DNA of 64,000 nt, taken from the NCBI RefSeq assembly GCF_038502225.1, contig NC_091303.1, positions 30,994,414 to 31,058,413 of the forward strand, given 5' to 3'. This stretch comes from Cherax quadricarinatus (lineage: Eukaryota > Arthropoda > Malacostraca > Decapoda > Parastacidae). The notes beneath the pieces are model-generated. The model saw nothing but the letters and a program-made list of their open reading frames with translations. It was not told the origin of the DNA and did no database searches. The first letter of the stretch is position 1; the number at the start of each line of letters is the position of its first letter. The translations under genes were made by a program, and so were the position numbers. Shown here one piece after another: positions 13,201-27,400 of the stretch.

Positions 13201-16200
13201 GTGAACTAGTCACTAGTGAACTAGTCACTAGTTCACTAGTGAACTAGTCATCAGTGAACTAGTCACTAGTGAACTAGTCACAAGTGAACTAGTCACTAGT
13301 GAACTAGTCACCAGTGAACTAGTCACTAGTGAACCAGTTCACTATTGAACTAATCAGCAGTGAACTAGACACTAGTGAACTAGTTCACTAGTGAACTAGT
13401 CACCAGTGAACAAGTCGCCAGTGAACTAGTCACTAGTGAACTAGTTCACTTGTGAACTAGTCACGAGTAAACTAGTCACTAGTCAACTAGTTCACTAGTG
13501 AACTAGTCACTAGTGAACTAGTCACTAGTGAACTAGTCACTAGTTAACTAGTCACTAGTGAACTAGTCACCAGTGAAATAGTCACTAGTGAACTAGTCAC
13601 CAGTGAACTAGTCACTAGTGAACTAGTTCACTAGTGAACTAGTCATCAGTGAACCAGTCACTAGTGAACTAGTTCACTTATGAATTAGTCACTAGTGAAC
13701 TAGTCACTAGTGAACTAGTCACTAGTGAGCTAGTCACTAGTGAACTAGTCACTAGTGAACTAGCCACTAGTGAGCTTGCCGCTAGTGAACTAATCACTAG
13801 TGAACTAGTCACTAGTGAACTAGTCACTAGTGAACTAGTTAATAGTGAGCTAGTCACTAGTGAACTAGACACTAGTGAACTAGTCACTAGTGAGCTAGTC
13901 ACTAGTGAACTAGTCACTAGTGAACTAGTCACTAGTGAGCTAGTCATTAGTGAGCTAGTCACTAGTGACCTAGCCACTAGTGAACTAGACACTAGTGAAC
14001 TAGTCACTAGTGAACTAGTCACTAGTTAGCTAGATACTAGTGAGCAAGTCACTAGTTCACTAGCCGCTAGTGAACTAGTCACTAGTGAGCTAGTCACTAG
14101 TGAGCAAGTCACTAGTGAACTAGTCACTAGTGAGCTAGTCACTAGTGAACTAGTCACTAGTTAGCTAGTCACTAGTGAACTATTCGCAAGAGAACTAGTC
14201 ACTAGTGAGCTACACACTAGTCCACTAGTGACTAGCCGCTAGTGAACTAGTCACTAGTGAACTAGACACTAGTGAGCAAGTCACTAGTGAATTAGTCACT
14301 AGTGAGCTAGTCACTAGTGAACTAGTCACTAGTGAGCTACTCACTAGTGAACTAGTCACTAATGAGCTGATCACTAGTGAACTAGTCACTAGTGAACTAC
14401 TCACTAGTGAGCTAGTCACTAGTGAACTAGTGAACCAGTCACTAGTGAACTAGTCACTAGTGAGCTAGTCACTAGTGAACTAGACACTATTGAGCTAGTC
14501 ACTAATGAGCTATTCACTAGTTCACCAGCCACTAGTGAACTAGTCACTAGTGAACTAGTCACCAGTGAACTAGTCACTAGTGAACTAGTCACCAGTGAAC
14601 TATTCACTAGTTCACTAGTGAACTATTCACTAGTGAGCTAGTCACTAGTGAACTAGTCACTAGTGAGCTGGTCACTAGTGAACTATTCACTAGTGAACTA
14701 GTCACTAGTGAACTAGTCACTAGTGAACTAGTTCACTAGTGAACTAGTCACCAGTGAACTAGTCACTAGTGAACTAGTAACCAATGAACTAGTCACTCGT
14801 TCACTAGTGAACTATTCACTAGTGAGCTAGTCACTAGTGAACTATTCACTAGTGAACTAGTCACTATTTCACTAGTGAACTATTCACTAGTGAACTAGTC
14901 ACTAGTGAACTAGTCACTAGTAAACTAGTCACTAGTGAACTAGTTCACTAGTGAACTAGTCACCAGTGAACTAGTTCACTAGTAAACTAGTAACCAGTGA
15001 ACTAGTCACTAGTGAACTAGTTCACTAGTGAACTAGTTCACTAGTGAACTAGTGAACTAGTCACCAGTGAACTAGTCATTAGTTCACTAATGAACTAGTC
15101 ATCAGTGAACTAGTCACTAGTGAACTAGTCACTAGCGAACTAGTCACTAGTTCACTAGTGAACTAGTCATCAGTGAACTAGTCACTAGTGAACTAGTCAC
15201 TAGTGAACTAGTCACTAGTGAACTAGTCACCAGTGAACTAGTCACTAGTGAACCAGTTCACTATTGAACTAATCACCAGTGAACTAGACACTAGTGAACT
15301 AGTTCACTAGTGAACTAGTCACCAGTGAACAAGTCGCCAGTGAACTAGTCACTAGTGAACTAGTTCACTAGTGAACTAGTCACCAGTAAACTAGTCACTA
15401 GTCAACTAGTTCACTAGTGAACTAGTCACTAGTGAACTAGTCACTAGTGAACTAGTCACTAGTTAACTAGTCACTAGTGAACTAGTCACCAGTGAAATAG
15501 TCACTAGTGAACTAGTCACCAGTGAACTAGTCACTAGTGAACTAGTCATCAGTGAACCAGTCACTAGTGAACTAGTTCACTTATGAACTAGTCACTAGAC
15601 AACTAGTCACTAGTGAACTAGTCACTAGTGAACTAGTCACTAGTGAGCTAGTCACTAGTGAACTAGTCACTAGTGAACTAGCCACTAGTGAGCTTGCCGC
15701 TAGTGAACTAATCACTAGTGAACTAGTCACTAGTGAACTAGTCACTAGTGAACTAGTCAATAGTTAGCTAGCCACTCGTGAACTAGACACTAGTGAACTA
15801 GTCACTAGTGAGCTAGTCACTAGTGAACTAGTCACTAGTGAACTAGTCACTAGTGAGCTAGTCATTAGTGAGCTAGTCACTAGTGACCTAGCCACTAGTG
15901 AACTAGACACTAGTGAAGTAGTCACTAGTGAACTAGTCACTAGTTAGCTAGATACTAGTGAGCAAGTCACTAATTCACTAGCCGCTAGTGAACTAGTCAC
16001 TAGTGAGCTAGTCACTAGTGAGCAAGTCACTAGTGAATTAGTCACTAGTGAGCTAGTCACTAGTGAACTAGTCACTAGTTAGCTAGTCACTAGTGAACTA
16101 ATCGCAAGTGAACTAGTCACTAGTGAGCTACACACTAGTCCACTAGTGACTAGCCGCTAGTGAACTAGTCACTAGTGAACTAGACACTAGTGAGCTAGTC

Positions 16201-19200
16201 ACTAGTGAACTAGTCACTAGTGAGCTAGTCACTAGTGAACTAGTCACTAGTGAGCTACTCACTAGTGAACTAGTCACTAATGAGCTGGTCACTACTGAGC
16301 TAGTCACTAGTTCACTTGCCGCTAGTGAACTAGTCACTAGTGAACTACTCACTAGTGAGCTAGTCACTAGTGAACTAGTGAACCAGTCACTAGTGAACTA
16401 GTCACTAGTGAGCTAGTCACTAGTGAACTAGACACTATTGAGCTAGTCACTAATGAGCTATTCACTAGTTCACCAGCCACTAGTGAACTAGTCACTAGTG
16501 AACTAGTCACCAGTGAACTAGTCACTAGTGAACTAGTCACCAGTGAACTATTCACTAGTTCACAAGTGAACTATTCACTAGTGAGCTAGTCACTAGTGAA
16601 CTAGTCACTAGTGAGCTGGTCACTAGTGAACTATTCCCTAGTGAACTAGTCACTAGTGAACTAGTCACTAGTGAACTAGTTCACTAGTGAACTAGTCACC
16701 AGTGAACTAGTCACTAGTGAACTTGTAACCAATGAACTAGTCACTCGTTCACTAGTGAACTATTCACTAGTGAGCTAGTCACTAGTGAACTATTCACTAG
16801 TGAACTAGTCACTATTTCACTAGTGAACTATTCACTAGTGAACAAGTCACTAGTGAACTAGTCACTAGTAAACTAGTTCACTAGTGAACTAGTCACCAGT
16901 GAACTAGTTCACTAGTAAACTAGTCACCAGTGAACTAGTCACTAGTGAACTAGTTCACTAGTGAACTAGTTCACTAGTGAACTAGTCACCAGTGAACTAG
17001 TCACTAGTTAACTAGTTCACTAGTGAACTAGTCATCAGTGAACTAGTCACTAGTGAACTAGTCACTAGTGAACTAGTCACTAGTGAAATAGTCACCAGTG
17101 AACTAGTCACTAGTGAACCAGTTCACTAGTGAACTAATCACCAGTGAACTAGACACTAGTGAACTAGTTCACTAGTGAACTAGTCACCAGTGAACTAGTC
17201 GCCAGTGAACTAGTCACTAGTGAACTAGTTCACTAGTGAACTAGTCACCAGTAAACTAGTCACTAGTCAACTAGTTCACTAGTGAACTAGTCACTAGTGA
17301 ACTAGTCACTAGTGAACTAGTCACTAGTTAACTAGTCACTAGTGAACTAGTCACCAGTGAACTAGTCACTAGTGAACTAGTCACCAGTGAACTACTCACT
17401 AGTGAACTAGTTCACTAGTGAACTAGTCATCAGTGAACCAGTCACTAGTGAACTAGTTCACTTATGAACTAGTCACTAGAGAACTAGTCACTAGTGAACT
17501 AGTCACTAGTGAACTAGTCACTAGTGAGCTAGTCACTAGTGAACTAGTCACTAGTGAACTAGCCACTAGTGAGCTTGCCGCTAGTGAACTAGTCACTAGT
17601 GAACTAGTCACTAGTGAACTAGTCAATAGTGAGCTAGTCACTAGTGAACTAGACACTAGTGAACTAGTCACTAGTGAGCTAGTCACTAGTGAACTAGTCA
17701 CTAGTGAACTAGTCACTAGTGAGCTAGTCATTAGTGAGCTAGTCACTAGTGACCTAGCCACTAGTGAACTAGACACTAGTGAGCTAGTCACTAGTGAACG
17801 AGTCACTAGTTAGCTAGACACAAGTGAGCAAGTCACTAGTTCACTAGCCGCTAGTGAACTAGTCACTAGTGAGCTAGTCACTAGTGAGCTAGTCACTAGT
17901 GAACTAGTCACTAGTGAGCTAGTCACTAGTGAACTAGTCCCTAGTTAGCTAGTCACTACTGAACTAATCGCAAGTGAACTAGTCACTAGTGAGCTACTCA
18001 CTAGTCCACTAGTGACTAGCCGCTAGTAAACTAGTCACTAGTGAACTAGACAATAATGAGCTAGTCACTAGTGAACTAGTCACTAGTGAGCTAGTCACTA
18101 GTGAACTAGTCACTAGTGAGCTACTCACTAGTGAACTAGTCACTAGTGAGCTGGTCACTACTGAGCTAGTCACTAGTTCACTTGCCGCTAGTGAACTAGT
18201 CACTAGCGAACTAGTCACTAGTGAACTACTCACTAGTGAGCTAGTCACTAGTGAACTAGTGAACCAGTCACTAGTGAACTAGTCACTAGTGAGCTAGTCA
18301 CTAGTGAGCTAGAGACTATTGAGCTAGTCACTAATGAGCTATTCACTAGTTCACCAGCCGCTAGTGAACTAGTCACTAGTGAACTAGTCACTAGTGAGCT
18401 AGTCACTAGTGAACTACTCACTAGTGAGCTTGTCACTAGTTCACTAGCGAACTAGACACCAGTGAGCTAATCACTAGTGAGCTAGTCACTAGTGAACTAG
18501 TCACTAGTAAGCTTGTCACTAGTTCACTAGTGAACTAGTCACTAGTGAACTAGTCACAAGTGAGCTAGTCACTAGTAAACTAGTCACTAGTAAACTAGTC
18601 ACTAGTGAACTTGTCACTAGCGAGCTAGTCACTAGTGAACTACTCACTAGCGAACTAGTCACTAGTGAACTAGTCACTAGTAAACTAGTCACTAGTGAAC
18701 TAGTCACTAGTGAACTTGTCACTAGCGAGCTGGTCACTAGTAAACTAGTCACTTGTGAACTAGTCACTAGTGAACTAGTCGCTAGTGAACAAGTCACTAG
18801 TAAACTAATCACTACTGAACTAGTCACAAGTGAACTAGTCACTAGTGAACTAGTCACTAGTGAACTAGTTCACTAGTGAACTAGCCACCAGTGAACTAAT
18901 CACTAGTGAACTAGTCACCAGTGAACTAGTCGCTAGTTCACTAGTGAACTTTTCACTAGTGAGCTAGTCACTCGTTCACTAGTGAACTAGTCACTAGTGA
19001 ACTAGTCACTAGTGAACTAGTCACTAGTGAACTAGTTGACTAGTGAACTAGTCACCAGTGAACTAGTCACTAGTGATCTAGTCACTAGTGAACTAGTCAC
19101 CAGTGAACTAGTCACTAGTTCACTAGTGAACTATTCACTAGTGAGCTAATCACTCGTTCACGAGAGAACTAGTCACTAGTGAACTAGTCACTAGTGAACT

Positions 19201-21444
19201 AGTCACTAGTGAACTAGTCACCAGTGAACTACTCACTAGTGAACTATTCACCAGTGAACTAGTCACTAGTTCACTAGTGAACTATTCACTACCGAGCAAG
19301 TCACTAGTGAACTAGTCACTAGTGAGCTAGTCACTAGTGAACTATTCACTGGTGAACTAGTCACTAGTGAACTAGTCACTAGTGAACTAGTTCACTAGTG
19401 AACTAGTTACCATTGAACTAGTCACTAGTGAACTAGTCACTAGTGAGCTAGTCACTAGTGAACTATTCACTGGTGAACTAGTCACTAGTGAACTAGTCAC
19501 TAGTGAACTAGTTCACTAGTGAACTAGTTACCATTGAACTAGTCACTAGTGAACTATTCACTAGTGAGCTAGTCACTAGTGAACTAGTGAACCAGTCACT
19601 AGTGAACTAGTCACTGGTGAGCTAGTCACTAGTGAACTAGACACTATTGAGCTAGTCACTAATGAGCTATTCACTAGTTCACCAGCCACTAGTGAACTAG
19701 TCACTAGTGAACTATTCACCAGTGAACTAGTCACTAGTGAACTAGTCACCAGTGAACTATTCACTAGTTCACTAGTGAACTATTCACTAGTGAGCTAGTC
19801 ACTTGTGAACTAGTCACTAGTGAGCTCGTCACTAGTGAACTATTCCCTAGTGAACTAGTCACTAGTGAACTAGTCACTAGTGAACTAGTTCACTAGTGAA
19901 CTAGTCACCAGTGAACTAGTCACTAGTGAACTAGTAACCAATGAACTAGTCACTCGTTCACTAGTGAACTATTCACTAGTGAGCTAGTCACTAGTGAAGT
20001 ATTCACTAGTGAACTAGTCACTATTTCACTAGTGAACTATTCACTAGTGAACTAGTCACTAGTGAACTAGTCACTAGTAAACTAGTTCACTAGTGAACTA
20101 ATCACCAGTGAACTAGTTCACTAGTAAACTAGTCACCAGTGAACTAGTCACTAGTGAACTAGTTCACTAGTGAACTAGTTCACTAGTGAACTAGTCACCA
20201 GTGAACTAGTCACTAGTTAACTAGTTCACTAGTGAACTAGTCATCAGTGAACTAGTCACTAGTGAACTAGTCACTAGTGAACTAGTCACTAGTGAAATAG
20301 TCACCAGTGAACTAGTCACTAGTGAACCAGTTCACTAGTGAACTAATCACCAGTGAACTAGACACTAGTGAAGTAGTTCACTAGTGAACTAGTCACCAGT
20401 GAACTAGTCGCCAGTGAACTAGTCACTAGTGAACTAGTTCACTAGTGAGCTATTCACCAGTAAACTAGTCACTAGTCAACTAGTTCACTAGTGAACTAGT
20501 CACTAGTGAACTAGTCACTAGTGAACTAGTCACTAGTTAACTAGTCACTAGTGAACTAGTCACCAGTGAACTAGTCACTAGTGAACTAGTCACCAGTGAA
20601 CTAGTCACTAGTGAACTAGTCATCAGTGAACCAGTCACTAGTGAACTAGTTCACTTATGAACTAGTCACTAGAGAACTAGTCACTAGTGAACTAGTCACT
20701 AGTGAACTAGTCACTAATGAGCTAGTCACTAGTGAACTAGTCACCAGTGAACTAGTCGCCAGTGAACTAGTCACTAGTGAACTAGTTCACTAGTGAGCTA
20801 TTCACCAGTAAACTAGTCACTAGTCAACTAGTTCACTAGTGAACTAGTCACTAGTGAACTAGTCACTAGTGAACTAGTCACTAGTGAACTAGTCACTAGT
20901 GAACTAGTCACCAGTGAACTAGTCACTAGTGAACTAGTCACCAGTGAACTAGTCACTAGTGAACTAGTCATCAGTGAACCAGTCACTAGTGAACTAGTTC
21001 ACTTATGAACTAGTCACTAGAGAACTAGTCACTAGTGAACTAGTCACTAGTGAACTAGTCAATAGTGAGCTAGTCACTAGTGAACTAGACACTAGTGAAC
21101 TAGTCACTAGTGAGCTAGTCACTAGTGAACTAGTCACTAGTGAACTATTCACTAGTGAGCTAGTCATTAGTGAGCTAGTCACTAGTGACCTAGCCACTAG
21201 TGAACTAGACACTAGTGAGCTAGTCACTAGTGAACGAGTCACTAGTTAACCAGACACAAGTGAGCAAGTCACTAGTTCACTAGCCGCTAGTGAACTAGTC
21301 ACTAGTGAGCTAGTCACTAGTGAGCTAGTCACTAGTGAACTAGTCACTAGTGAGCTAGTCACTAGTGAACTAGTCCCTAGTTAGCTAGTCACTAGTGAAC
21401 TAATCGCAAGTGAACTAGTCACTAGTGAGCTACTCACTAGTCCA

Positions 21445-24400
21445 CTAGTGACTAGCCGCTAGTAAACTAGTCACTAGTGAACTAGACACTAGTGAGCTAG
21501 TCACTAGTGAACTAGTCACTTGTGAGCTAGTCACTAGTGAACTAGTCACTAGTGAGCTACTCACTAGTGAACTAGTCACTAGTGAGCTGGTCACTACTGA
21601 GCTAGTCACTAGTTCACTTGCCGCTAGTGAACTAGTCACTAGCGAACTAGTCACTAGTGAACTACTCACTAGTGAGCTAGTCACTAGTGAACTAGTGAAC
21701 CAGTCACTAGTGAACTAGTCACTAGTGAGCTAGTCACTAGTGAGCTAGAGACTATTGAGCTAGTCACTAATGAGCTATTCACTAGTTCACCAGCCGCTAG
21801 TGAACTAGTCACTAGTGAACTAGTCACTAGTGAGCTAGTCACTAGTGAACTAGTCACTAGTAAGCTTGTCACTATTTCACTAGTGAACTAGTCACTAGTG
21901 AACTAGTCACAAGTGAGCTAGTCACTAGTAAACTAGTCACTAGTAAACTAGTCACTAGTGAACTTGTCACTAGCGAGCTAGTCACTAGTGAACTAGTCAC
22001 TAGCGAACTAGTCACTAGTGAACTAGTCACTAGTAAACTAGTCACTAGTGAACTAGTCACTAGTGAACTTGTCACTAGCGAGCTGGTCACTAGTAAACTA
22101 GTCACTTGTGAACTAGTCACTAGTGAACTAGTCGCTAGTGAACAAGTCACTAGTAAACTAATCACTACTGAACTAGTCACTAGTGAACTAGTCACTAGTG
22201 AGCTAGTCACTAGTGAACTAGTTCACTAGTGAACTAGCCACCAGTGAACTAATCACTAGTGAACTAGTCACCAGTGAACTAGTCGCTAGTTCACTAGTGA
22301 GCTAGTCACTCGTTCACTAGTGAACTAGTCACTAGTGAACTAGTCACTAGTGAACTAGTCACTAGTGAACTAGTTGACTAGTGAACTAGTCACCAGTGAA
22401 CTAGTCACTAGTGATCTAGTCACTAGTGAACTAGTCACCAGTGAACTAGTCACTAGTTCACTAGTGAACTATTCACTAGTGAGCTAATCACTCGTTCACG
22501 AGAGAACTAGTCACTAGTGAACTAGTCACTAGTGAACTAGTCACTAGTGAACTAGTCACTAGTGAACTACTCACTAGTGAAATAGTCACCAGTGAACTAG
22601 TCACTAGTTCACTAGTGAACTATTCACTACCGAGCAAGTCACTAGTGAACTAGTCACTAGTGAGCTAGTCACTAGTGAACTATTCACTGGTGAACTAGTC
22701 ACTAGTGAACTAGTCACTAGTGAACTACTTCACTAGTGAACTAGTTACTATTGAACTAGTCACTAGTGAACTAGTCACCAATGAACTAGTCACTCGTTCA
22801 CTAGTGAACTATTCACTAGTGAGCTAGTCACTAGTGAACTATTCACTAGTGAACTAGTCACTAGTGAACTAGTGAACTATTCACTAGTGAACTAGTCACT
22901 AGTGAACTAGTCACAAGTGAACTGGTCACTAGTGAACTAGTTCACTAGTGAACTAGTCACCTGTGAACTAGTTCACTAGTAAACTAGTCACCGGTGAACT
23001 AGTCACTAGTGAACTACTTCACTAGTGAACTAGTCACCAGTGAACTAGTCACTAGTGAATTAGTTCACTAGTGAAGTAGTCACCAGTGAACTAGTCACTA
23101 GTGAACTAGTCACTAGTGAACTAGTCACTTGTGAACTAGTCACCAGTGAGACTAGTCACTAGTGAACTAGTTCACTAGTGAACTAGTCACCAGTGAACTA
23201 GTCACAAGTGAACTAGTTCACTAGTGAACTAGTCACAAGTGAACTAGTCGCCAGTGAACTAGTCACTAGTGAACTAGTTCACTAGTGAACTAGTCACAAG
23301 TGAACTAGTCACTAGTGAACTAGTTCACAAGTGCACTAGTCACTAGTGAACTAGTCACTAGTGAACTAGTCACTAGTGAACTAGTCACTAGTTAACTAAT
23401 CACTAGTGAACTAGTCACCAGTGAACTAGTCACTAGTGAACTAGTCACCAGTGAACTAGTCACTAGTGAACTAGTTCACTAGTGAACCAGTCACTAATGA
23501 ACTAGTTCACTAGTGAACTAATCACTAGAGAACTAGTCACAAGTGAACTAGTCACTAGAGAGCTAGTCACTATTGAACTAGTCACTAGTGAGCTAGTCAC
23601 TAGTGAACTAGTCACTAGTGAGCTAGTCACTACTGAACTAGTCACTACTGAACTAGCCGCTATTGAACTAGTCACTAGTGAACTAGTCACTAGTGAATTA
23701 GTCACTACTGAGCTAGTCACTAGTGAACTAGTCACTAGTGAGTTACTAGTAAACTAGTGAGCTAGTCACTAGTGAACTAGTCACTAGCGAGCTAGTCACT
23801 AGTGAGCTAGTCACTAGTGAACTAGTCACTAGTGAGCTAGTCACTAGTGAACTAGTCACTAGTGAATTAGTCACTAGTGAGCTAGTCACTAGTGAACTAG
23901 TCACTAATGAACTTGTCACTAGTGAACTAGCCGCTAGTGAACTAGTCACTAGTGAACTAGTCACTAGCTCACTAGTCACTAGTGAACTACTCGCTAGTGA
24001 GCTATTCACTAGTGAGCTAGTCACTAGTGAGCTAGTCACTAGTTCACTAGCCACTAGTGAACTAGTCACTAGTGAACCAGTCACTAGTGAACTAGTCCCT
24101 AGTGAGCTAGTCACTAGTTCACTAGCCGCTAGTGAACTAGTCACTAGTGAACCAGTCACTAGTGAACTAGTCAAAAGTGAGCTAGTTATTAATGAACTAG
24201 TCACTAGTGAGCTAGTCACTAGTGAGCTAGCAGCTAGTGAACAAGTCACTAGTGAACTAGTCTCAAGTGAACTAGTCACTAGTGAGCTAGTCTCTAGTGA
24301 ACTAGTAACTAGTGAGCTAGTCACTAGTGAGCTAGTCACTAGTGAGCTAGTCACTAGTGAACTTGTCACTAGTGAGCTAGTCACTAGTGAACTAGTCACT

Positions 24401-27400
24401 AGTGAATTAGTCACTAGTGAGCTAGTCACTAGTGAACTAGTCACTAATGAACTAGTCACTAGTTTACTAGCCGCTAGTGAATTATCACTAGTGAACTAGT
24501 CACTAGCTCACTAGTCACTAGTGAACTAGTCGCTAGTGAGCTATTCACTAGTGAGCTAGTCACTAGTGAGCTAGTCACTAGTTCACTAGCCGCTAGTGAA
24601 CTAGTCACTAGTGAACCAGTCACTAGTGAACTAGTCCCTAGTGAGCTAGTCACGAGTTCACTAGCCGCTAGTGAACTAGTCACTAGTGAACCAGTCACTA
24701 GTGAACTAGTCACAAGTGAGCTAGTTATTAATGAACTAGTCACTAGTGAGCTAGTCACTAGTGAGCTAGCAGCTAGTGAACAAGTCACTAGTGAACTAGT
24801 CTCAAGTGAACTAGTCACTAGTGAGCTAGTCTCTAGTGAACTAGTCACTAGTGAGCTAGTCACTAGTGAACTAGTCACTAGTGAACTAATCACTAGTGAA
24901 CTTGTCACTAGTGACCTAGTCACTAGTGAACTAGTCACTAGTGAGCTTGCCGCTAGTGAACTAGTCACTAGTGAACTAGTCACTAGTGAGCTTGTCACTA
25001 GTGAAATAGTCACTAGTGAGCTAGTCACTAGTGAACTAGTCACTAGTGAACTAGTCACTAGTGAACTAGTCAATAGTGAGCTAGTCACTAGTGAACTAGT
25101 CACTAGTGAACTAGTCACTAGTGAGCTAGTCACTAGTGAACTAGTCACTAGTGAACTTGTCACTAGTGAGCTAGTCATTAGTGACCTAGTCACTAGTGAC
25201 CTAGCCACTAGTGAACTAGACATTAGTGAACTAGTCACTAGTGAACTAGTCACTAGTGAAATAGTCACCAGTGAACTAGTCACTAGTGAACCAGTTCACT
25301 AGTGAACTAATCACCAGTGAACTAGACACTAGTGAACTAGTTCACTAGTGAACTAGTCACCAGTGAACTAGTCGCCAGTGAACTAGTCACTAGTGAACTA
25401 GTTCACTAGTGAACTAGTCACCAGTAAACTAGTCACTAGTCAACTAGTTCACTAGTGAACTAGTCACTAGTGAACTAGTCACTAGTGAACTAGTCACTAG
25501 TTAACTAGTCACTAGTGAACTACTCACCAGTGAACTAGTCACTAGTGAACTAGTCACCAGTGAACTAGTCACTTGTGAACTAGTTCACTAGTGAACTAGT
25601 CATCAGTGAACCAGTCACTAGTGAACTAGTTCACTTATGAACTAGTCACTAGAGAACTAGTCACTAGTGAACTAGTCACTAGTGAACTAGTCACTAGTGA
25701 ACTAGTCACTAGTGAACTAGTCACTAGTGAACTAGCCACTAGTGAGCTTGCCGCTAGTGAACTAGTCACTAGTGAACTAGTCACTAGTGAACTAGTCAAT
25801 AGTGAGCTAGTCACTAGTGAACTAGACACTAGTGAACTAGTCACTAGTGAGCTAGTCACTAGTGAACTAGTCACTAGTGAACTAGTCACTAGTGAGCTAG
25901 TCATTAGTGAGCTAGTCACTAGTGACCTAGCCACTAGTGAACTAGACACTAGTGAGCTAGTCACTAGTGAACTAGTCACTAGTGAGCTATTCACTAGTGA
26001 GCTAGTCACTAGTGAACTAGTCACTAGTGAGCTAGTCACTAGTGAACTAGTCCCAAGTTAGCTAGTCACTAGTGAACTAATCGCAAGTGAACTAGTCACT
26101 AGTGAGCTACTCACTAGTCCACTAGTGACTAGCCGCTAGTAAACAAGTCACTAGTGAACTAGACACTAGTGAGCTAGTCACTAGTGAACTAGTCACTAGT
26201 GAGCTAGTCACTAGTGAACTAGTCACTAGTGAGCTACTCACTAGTGAACTAGTCACTAGTGAGCTGGTCACTACTGAGCTAGTCACTAGTTCACTTGCCG
26301 CTAGTGAACTAGTCACTAGCGAACTAGTCACTAGTGAACTACTCACTAGTGAGCTACTCACTAGTGAACTAGTGAACCAGTCACTAGTGAACTAGTCACT
26401 AGTGAGCTAGTCACTAGTGAGCTAGAGACTATTGAGCTAGTCACTAATGAGCTATTCACTAGTTCACCAGCCGCTAGTGAACTAGTCACTAGTGAACTAG
26501 TCACTAGTGAGCTAGTCACTAGTGAACTAGTCACTAGTGACCTTGTCACTAGTTCACTAGCGAACTAGTCACCAGTGAGCTAATCACTAGTGAGCTAGTC
26601 ACTAGTGAACTAGTCACTAGTAAGCTTGTCACTAGTTCACTAGTGAACAAGTCACTAGTGAACTAGTCACAAGTGAGCTAGTCACTAGTAAACTAGTCAC
26701 TAGTAAACTAGTCACTAGTGAACTTGTCACTAGCGAGCTAGTCACTAGTGAACTAGTCACTAGCGAACTAGTCACTAGTGAACTAGTCACTAGTAAACTA
26801 GTCACTAGTGAACTAGTCACTAGTGAACTTGTCACTAGCGAGCTGGTCACTAGTAAACTAGTCACTTGTGAACTAGTCACTAGTGAACTAGTCGCTAGTG
26901 AACAAGTCACTTGTAAACTAATCACTACTGAACTAGTCACTAGTGAACTAGTCACTAGTGAACTAGTCACTAGTGAACTAGTTCACTAGTGAACTAGCCA
27001 CCAGTGAACTAATCACTAGTGAACTAGTCACCAGTGAACTAGTCGCTAGTTCACTAGTGAACTATTCACTAGTGAGCTAGTCACTCGTTCACTAGTGAAC
27101 TAGTCACTAGTGAACTAGTCACTAGTGAACTAGTCACTAGTGAACTAGTCACTAGTGAACTAGTTGACTAGTGAACTAGTCACCAGTGAACTAGTCACTA
27201 GTGATCTAGTCACAAGTGAACTAGTCACCAGTGAACTAGTCACTAGTTCACTAGTGAACTATTCACTAGTGAGCTAATCACTCGTTCACGAGAGAACTAG
27301 TCAATAGTGAACTAGTCACTAGTGAACTAGTCCCTAGTGAACTAGTCACCAGTGAACTACTCACTAGTGAACTAGTCACCAGTGAACTAGTCACTAGTTC

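Larger units (their letters stand above)
4034..18857 (+). repeat. Two copies of a ~7.8-kb super-repeat
   Basis: Matching landmarks recur at a constant offset: 4,670 with 12,492 (7,822), 6,613 with 14,419 (7,806), 8,549 with 16,367 (7,818), and the CTTATGAAC landmark at 9,651 with 17,461 (7,810). The offset then drops to about 7,293 (10,955 with 18,248; 11,226 with 18,519). Rare private variants are shared by the paired copies, for example GAGCTGATCAC units near 6,560 and 14,365, and a GTTCACAAGTG unit near 5,225 and 13,025. So a block of four 1.9-kb repeats was duplicated as a unit. The drop in offset is explained by an extra block of about 516 bp in the first copy. Confidence 0.8.
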
